Assembly (NCBI RefSeq): GCF_019218265.1
Contig: NZ_JAHUZE010000001.1
Span: forward strand, 1,172,033-1,236,032
Direction: 5' to 3'
Source of the DNA: Maritimibacter dapengensis
GTDB taxonomy: Bacteria > Pseudomonadota > Alphaproteobacteria > Rhodobacterales > Rhodobacteraceae
Length of the DNA stretch: 64,000 nt
The notes under the pieces were generated by a model that saw nothing but the letters and a program-made list of their open reading frames with translations, did no database searches and had not been told where the DNA came from. Below, piece by piece: positions 61,911-64,000 of this stretch (the first letter of the stretch is position 1; every line of letters starts with the position of its first letter). Made by a program: the position numbers and the translations under genes.

Positions 61911-61955
61911 TGGAGCGGGTGAAGGGAATCGAACCCTCGTCGTCAGCTTGGGAAG
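61911..61955 (-). other. tRNA-Gly(CCC) 3' fragment, attachment site of an integrated element
   Basis: On the minus strand the 45 bases begin CTTCCCAAGCTGACGACG and continue GAGGGTTCGATTCCCTTCA, CCCGCTCCA: anticodon loop with CCC, anticodon 3' stem, a GAGGG/CCCTT T-arm with TTCGATT loop, acceptor 3' strand CACCCGC, discriminator and CCA. The 5' half of the tRNA is missing: to the right of the fragment the sequence is unrelated, and the integrase gene ends seven bases away. This is the classic displaced 3' end left by a tRNA-targeting integrase, so the host chromosome lies to the left and the element to the right. Confidence 0.8.
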
Positions 61956-61962
61956 TTGACGT

Positions 61963-63030
61963 CTAGTCCTTAAATTTCAATACGTTATTAGAAAGTGTGG
62001 GAGAAACTGTGGGAGAGGCCGCCGAGAAGCTGTTCATAGTATCCTCGAGGTCGGTCTCGAGAACATGAGCATATCGCATGGTGGTTTCGATACTCTCATG
62101 GCCAAGAAGACGGCTCACCTGCTTGAGGTTTCCAGTCTGTCTTAACAACCTTGTGGCGAACGTATGGCGCAGATCGTGGAATCTGAAATCCTCGATCTCG
62201 GCGTCAGAGAGCGCTTTTCGCCATTGAACCCAGATGTACCCGCCCGTCGGATTGATCGGGTAACGGCTGCCATCGGTGCCTAGGTATGTGAAGACGTAGC
62301 CTCTGGTTCCAGGGGTGTTTGCCCGAGGCATATTCGTGAGAAGCTCTCGGATCTCCTGGTTCATCGGAAAGATGAGGGTCTTGTCCATTTTGACCGGTAG
62401 GTGCATCCGGTTGCGGTCGAAATGAATATCGTTCCAGCGGAGCGTGCAGACAGTTTCTCGCCGGGCTCCGGTCATCAGGGCGAACCACGCCATCGGGTGA
62501 AGATCCTCCCGAAGATGGTGGAACAATCGACCTTGTTCGTCGAAGGAAAGCTCCCGGATCCTCTCCTTTGGTTCCTTCTGCTTGAGCCTCTTCCAGTCGA
62601 TCTTGGGAAGGGCGGCCGCATGGGTGGCGCCCATATGCTCGATCGCCCGTTTCAGGTGCTCCAGCCACCGATTGATCGTGGCGGGTGTTACACGGCGCCT
62701 CGACGACGTGACGAGCTGCACGATGTCAGCCTGGGTAATCTTGTCTATGGGCGTGTCCGAGCCAAGGATGCCGATGACGGCTCGAGCCTGGCTCAGGTGT
62801 GTGCGTTCAGAAGACTTTCCGGAAATGACGTCATGCTGGTAGGTGCCGAAGGCCTGTCCGAGCGTGAAGCGGTCGGTGTTGACTTGGCCGGACTTCACAT
62901 CCATCCGAATCTGAGCTTCTACCGCTTTCGCCTCTTCGTAGTCTTCGGTGCCGCAAGATCCGCGATATCGAACACCTCCGATTTGGAGGTCGTATTGATA
63001 GAAGGGCGAACCTTTTCGTTTGAATGGCAT
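61963..63030 (-). CDS. Tyrosine-type site-specific recombinase (integrase)
   Basis: 355 residues from the ATG at 63030 behind CTGAGGAG. An AP2-like N-terminal arm-binding segment (FYQYDLQIGGVRYRGSCGTE), a core-binding domain (about 60-150), and the catalytic domain with Arg190 (TGARRETV), His285-x-x-Arg288 (FHDLRHTF), His311 (LLGHESIETT) and the nucleophile Tyr320 (MRYAHV). All catalytic residues are present, so it should be active. Its 3' end abuts the tRNA-Gly fragment. Confidence 0.93.
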   Translation of the reverse strand: MPFKRKGSPFYQYDLQIGGVRYRGSCGTEDYEEAKAVEAQIRMDVKSGQVNTDRFTLGQAFGTYQHDVISGKSSERTHLSQARAVIGILGSDTPIDKITQADIVQLVTSSRRRVTPATINRWLEHLKRAIEHMGATHAAALPKIDWKRLKQKEPKERIRELSFDEQGRLFHHLREDLHPMAWFALMTGARRETVCTLRWNDIHFDRNRMHLPVKMDKTLIFPMNQEIRELLTNMPRANTPGTRGYVFTYLGTDGSRYPINPTGGYIWVQWRKALSDAEIEDFRFHDLRHTFATRLLRQTGNLKQVSRLLGHESIETTMRYAHVLETDLEDTMNSFSAASPTVSPTLSNNVLKFKD

Positions 63031-63237
63031 TAGACACTCCTCAGGAGAACAGACGCACGGAGATAGTCGATCGTGTGTTTGATCGAACGGGGAGGGCGCC
63101 GTTTTTAATCGTAGACTTGGGTTGCACTTTGGCAAGGCCCATTAAGGCGACAAACGACTGTTAGAAACGCGCCGTTGTGTCACGCCTGTCAAAGAATTTT
63201 ATTTTTGATTCAAGGTCTTGTCAACAGCGGGCCGAAT

Positions 63238-63342
63238 ATGCTCACTGTCGAACCGCACCCAACCGACCGGAGGCTTCGCGTCATCTCGCTCACCCCGGAC
63301 GGTTGGAAATTTGCAGAAAGGCTTCGTCAGGCCCTTCAGTAA
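63238..63342 (+). pseudogene. Remnant of a MarR-type winged-helix regulator
   Basis: A 34-codon frame (MLTVEPHPTDRRLRVISLT then PDGWKFAERLRQALQ, stop) matches the wing and C-terminal helix of MarR-family regulators ('dptDrR...vsLTpeGr'). The frame continues upstream without an ATG as ILFLIQGLVNSGPN, which fits the segment before the wing ('L...Gllv'), but the N-terminal helix-turn-helix is absent. It overlaps the convergent gene by seven bases. Most likely a gene truncated when the element was rearranged. Confidence 0.45.
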
Positions 63343-63932
63343 GCCAGGTTCACCCAGGGGTTCAGGCCCGGTGCGTTGAACGCCATGCCTGGCCCCACCG
63401 AGTATCCCAGACGTCCATCCGCCCATGTCGAGAAGAAGTTGTCGGTGATCGGAGACCCGATCGAGATCCCCGGCAATTCCGGCAGGAACGGCGATCCCAA
63501 AGTCGTCATCAAAGCCCGGAACGGGTTATCCCGGATCCGGCGATGGGCGATCTTGATGGAACGCAGCTTGTAGGCCCAGAACCACGTCAGGCCCATGCTC
63601 TCGGCATAGCTCCGCGTCCGGCCGGGCAGGAGGTTGTAGTTCACGAATTCTTCCGTGATCTCCTCCATTGCCCGCTCATGGGTCTTCTTCTCCTCCTTGA
63701 CGATGTGATCGTACATCACCGCCTTGGCCAGGAAGTCGCCATACATGGTGGCCCGGCTCATGCCTTTGAAAAGCGCTGTGTCCCGTGCCACGATGGCATA
63801 ACGTCCCAGAGTGCCAGCCTGGGCTGGAACCCTCTCCATCTGGTTCTGCATCCAGTTGACCCACTTACCCTGACCGATGGCTGTGAACCGGCATGCAAGA
63901 TTGACCCCTGTATTGGGGTAATCGGCGTCCAA
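63336..63932 (-). CDS. C-terminal part of a large element-borne protein, truncated by an insertion
   Basis: An open frame whose first codons (from TTG 63932) come from the adjacent insertion-sequence end; native sequence probably starts near 63908. The remaining ~190 residues (QGKWVNWMQNQMERV, RATMYGDFLAKAVMYDHIV, SYAESMGLTWFWAYKLRSIK and the end DGRLGYSVGPGMAFNAPGLN-PWVNLAY) look like the C-terminus of a large phage-type virion protein, but I cannot name the family with confidence. The intergenic part to its left is the MarR-like remnant. Confidence 0.45.
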   Translation of the reverse strand: MDADYPNTGVNLACRFTAIGQGKWVNWMQNQMERVPAQAGTLGRYAIVARDTALFKGMSRATMYGDFLAKAVMYDHIVKEEKKTHERAMEEITEEFVNYNLLPGRTRSYAESMGLTWFWAYKLRSIKIAHRRIRDNPFRALMTTLGSPFLPELPGISIGSPITDNFFSTWADGRLGYSVGPGMAFNAPGLNPWVNLAY

Positions 63933-64000
63933 AAGTGACCCCCCTGATATTTCTGTTCAGAAGCTTCCTCAAAGGATTGAGGGAGCGATTTGGGGATGTT
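63909..64000 (+). mobile_element. Probable end of an IS21-family insertion sequence, cut by the window edge
   Basis: Begins TGTATTGGGGTAATCGGCGT and continues CCAAAAGTGACCCCCC; the 'AAAAGTGACC' element is characteristic of IS21-family ends. Further in are a cctcaa/ttgagg hairpin, a gaggga box and an ATG at 63996, the expected place for the transposase (istA) start. Only 92 bases are present, so the family call is provisional. It interrupts the leftward gene ending at 63336. Confidence 0.5.

Overview
The window reads as a chromosomal segment of a marine-type alphaproteobacterium, most likely Rhodobacteraceae (Roseobacter group). The evidence is high GC with dense coding, gene orders typical of that family (serS / yajC-secD-secF / Mth938-like / ccmABCDG; ppiD-trpE), TRAP transporters, O-acetylhomoserine sulfhydrylase and a citramalate synthase. 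No rRNA gene or complete tRNA gene was seen; the only tRNA-like sequence is a 3' fragment next to an integrase.

Layout. 1-5.1 kb: a truncated LysR gene, dusA, a DUF2235 hydrolase convergent with a di-haem cytochrome c peroxidase, an unknown gene and an ArsR-like regulator. 5-14.8 kb: serS, then a long rightward block for protein export (yajC, secD, secF) and cytochrome c maturation (ccmA, B, C, D, G), including ccmD, only 51 codons long. 14.9-23 kb: leftward genes trpG-trpD-aminotransferase-secreted protein-ppiD-trpE, ending in a foreign-looking uracil-DNA-glycosylase-like gene; trpC is not in the window. 23-33 kb: a polysaccharide-deacetylase-like protein, two anchored proteins of unknown function, metY, DUF2239, transporters and small secreted proteins. 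33-43 kb: cysS, cimA, and cobalamin genes cobA/cobB/cobK with repair and hydrolase genes. 43-49 kb: HNH endonuclease, a radical SAM protein and the Entner-Doudoroff/pentose entry operon zwf-pgl-pgi. 49.2-56.3 kb: a catabolic/uptake cluster (MBL hydrolase, TRAP receptor, fused TRAP QM permease, LysR, FAD monooxygenase, GST), at least three of whose promoters share one spaced motif. 56.4-61.5 kb: an AT-richer accessory block of five cell-envelope genes of unknown role. 61.9-64 kb: the edge of an integrated element: a tRNA-Gly(CCC) 3' fragment, a tyrosine integrase, a winged-helix remnant, a truncated unidentified gene that may be phage-derived, and what looks like the end of an IS21-type insertion sequence.

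The part least explained by known systems is the 56.4-61.5 kb block: a Sel1-repeat protein, a two-gene coupled pair (secreted protein plus bitopic membrane protein), a secreted protein that combines an apparent trypsin-like His-Asp-Ser triad with a discoidin-like C-terminus, and a small secreted helical protein. The protease-like gene has no ATG, GTG or TTG upstream of its signal peptide; its best start is ATA, preceded by a ribosome-binding site and encoding a textbook MKKRKH n-region. Either it uses a non-canonical start or it has lost its start codon.

Two kinds of repeat recur. Five copies of a 21-bp palindrome (8-bp stem, 5-nt loop) lie in the serS-yajC and cysS-cimA gaps. Two convergent gene pairs end on a shared CTAG, so that the same four bases supply both TAG stops.
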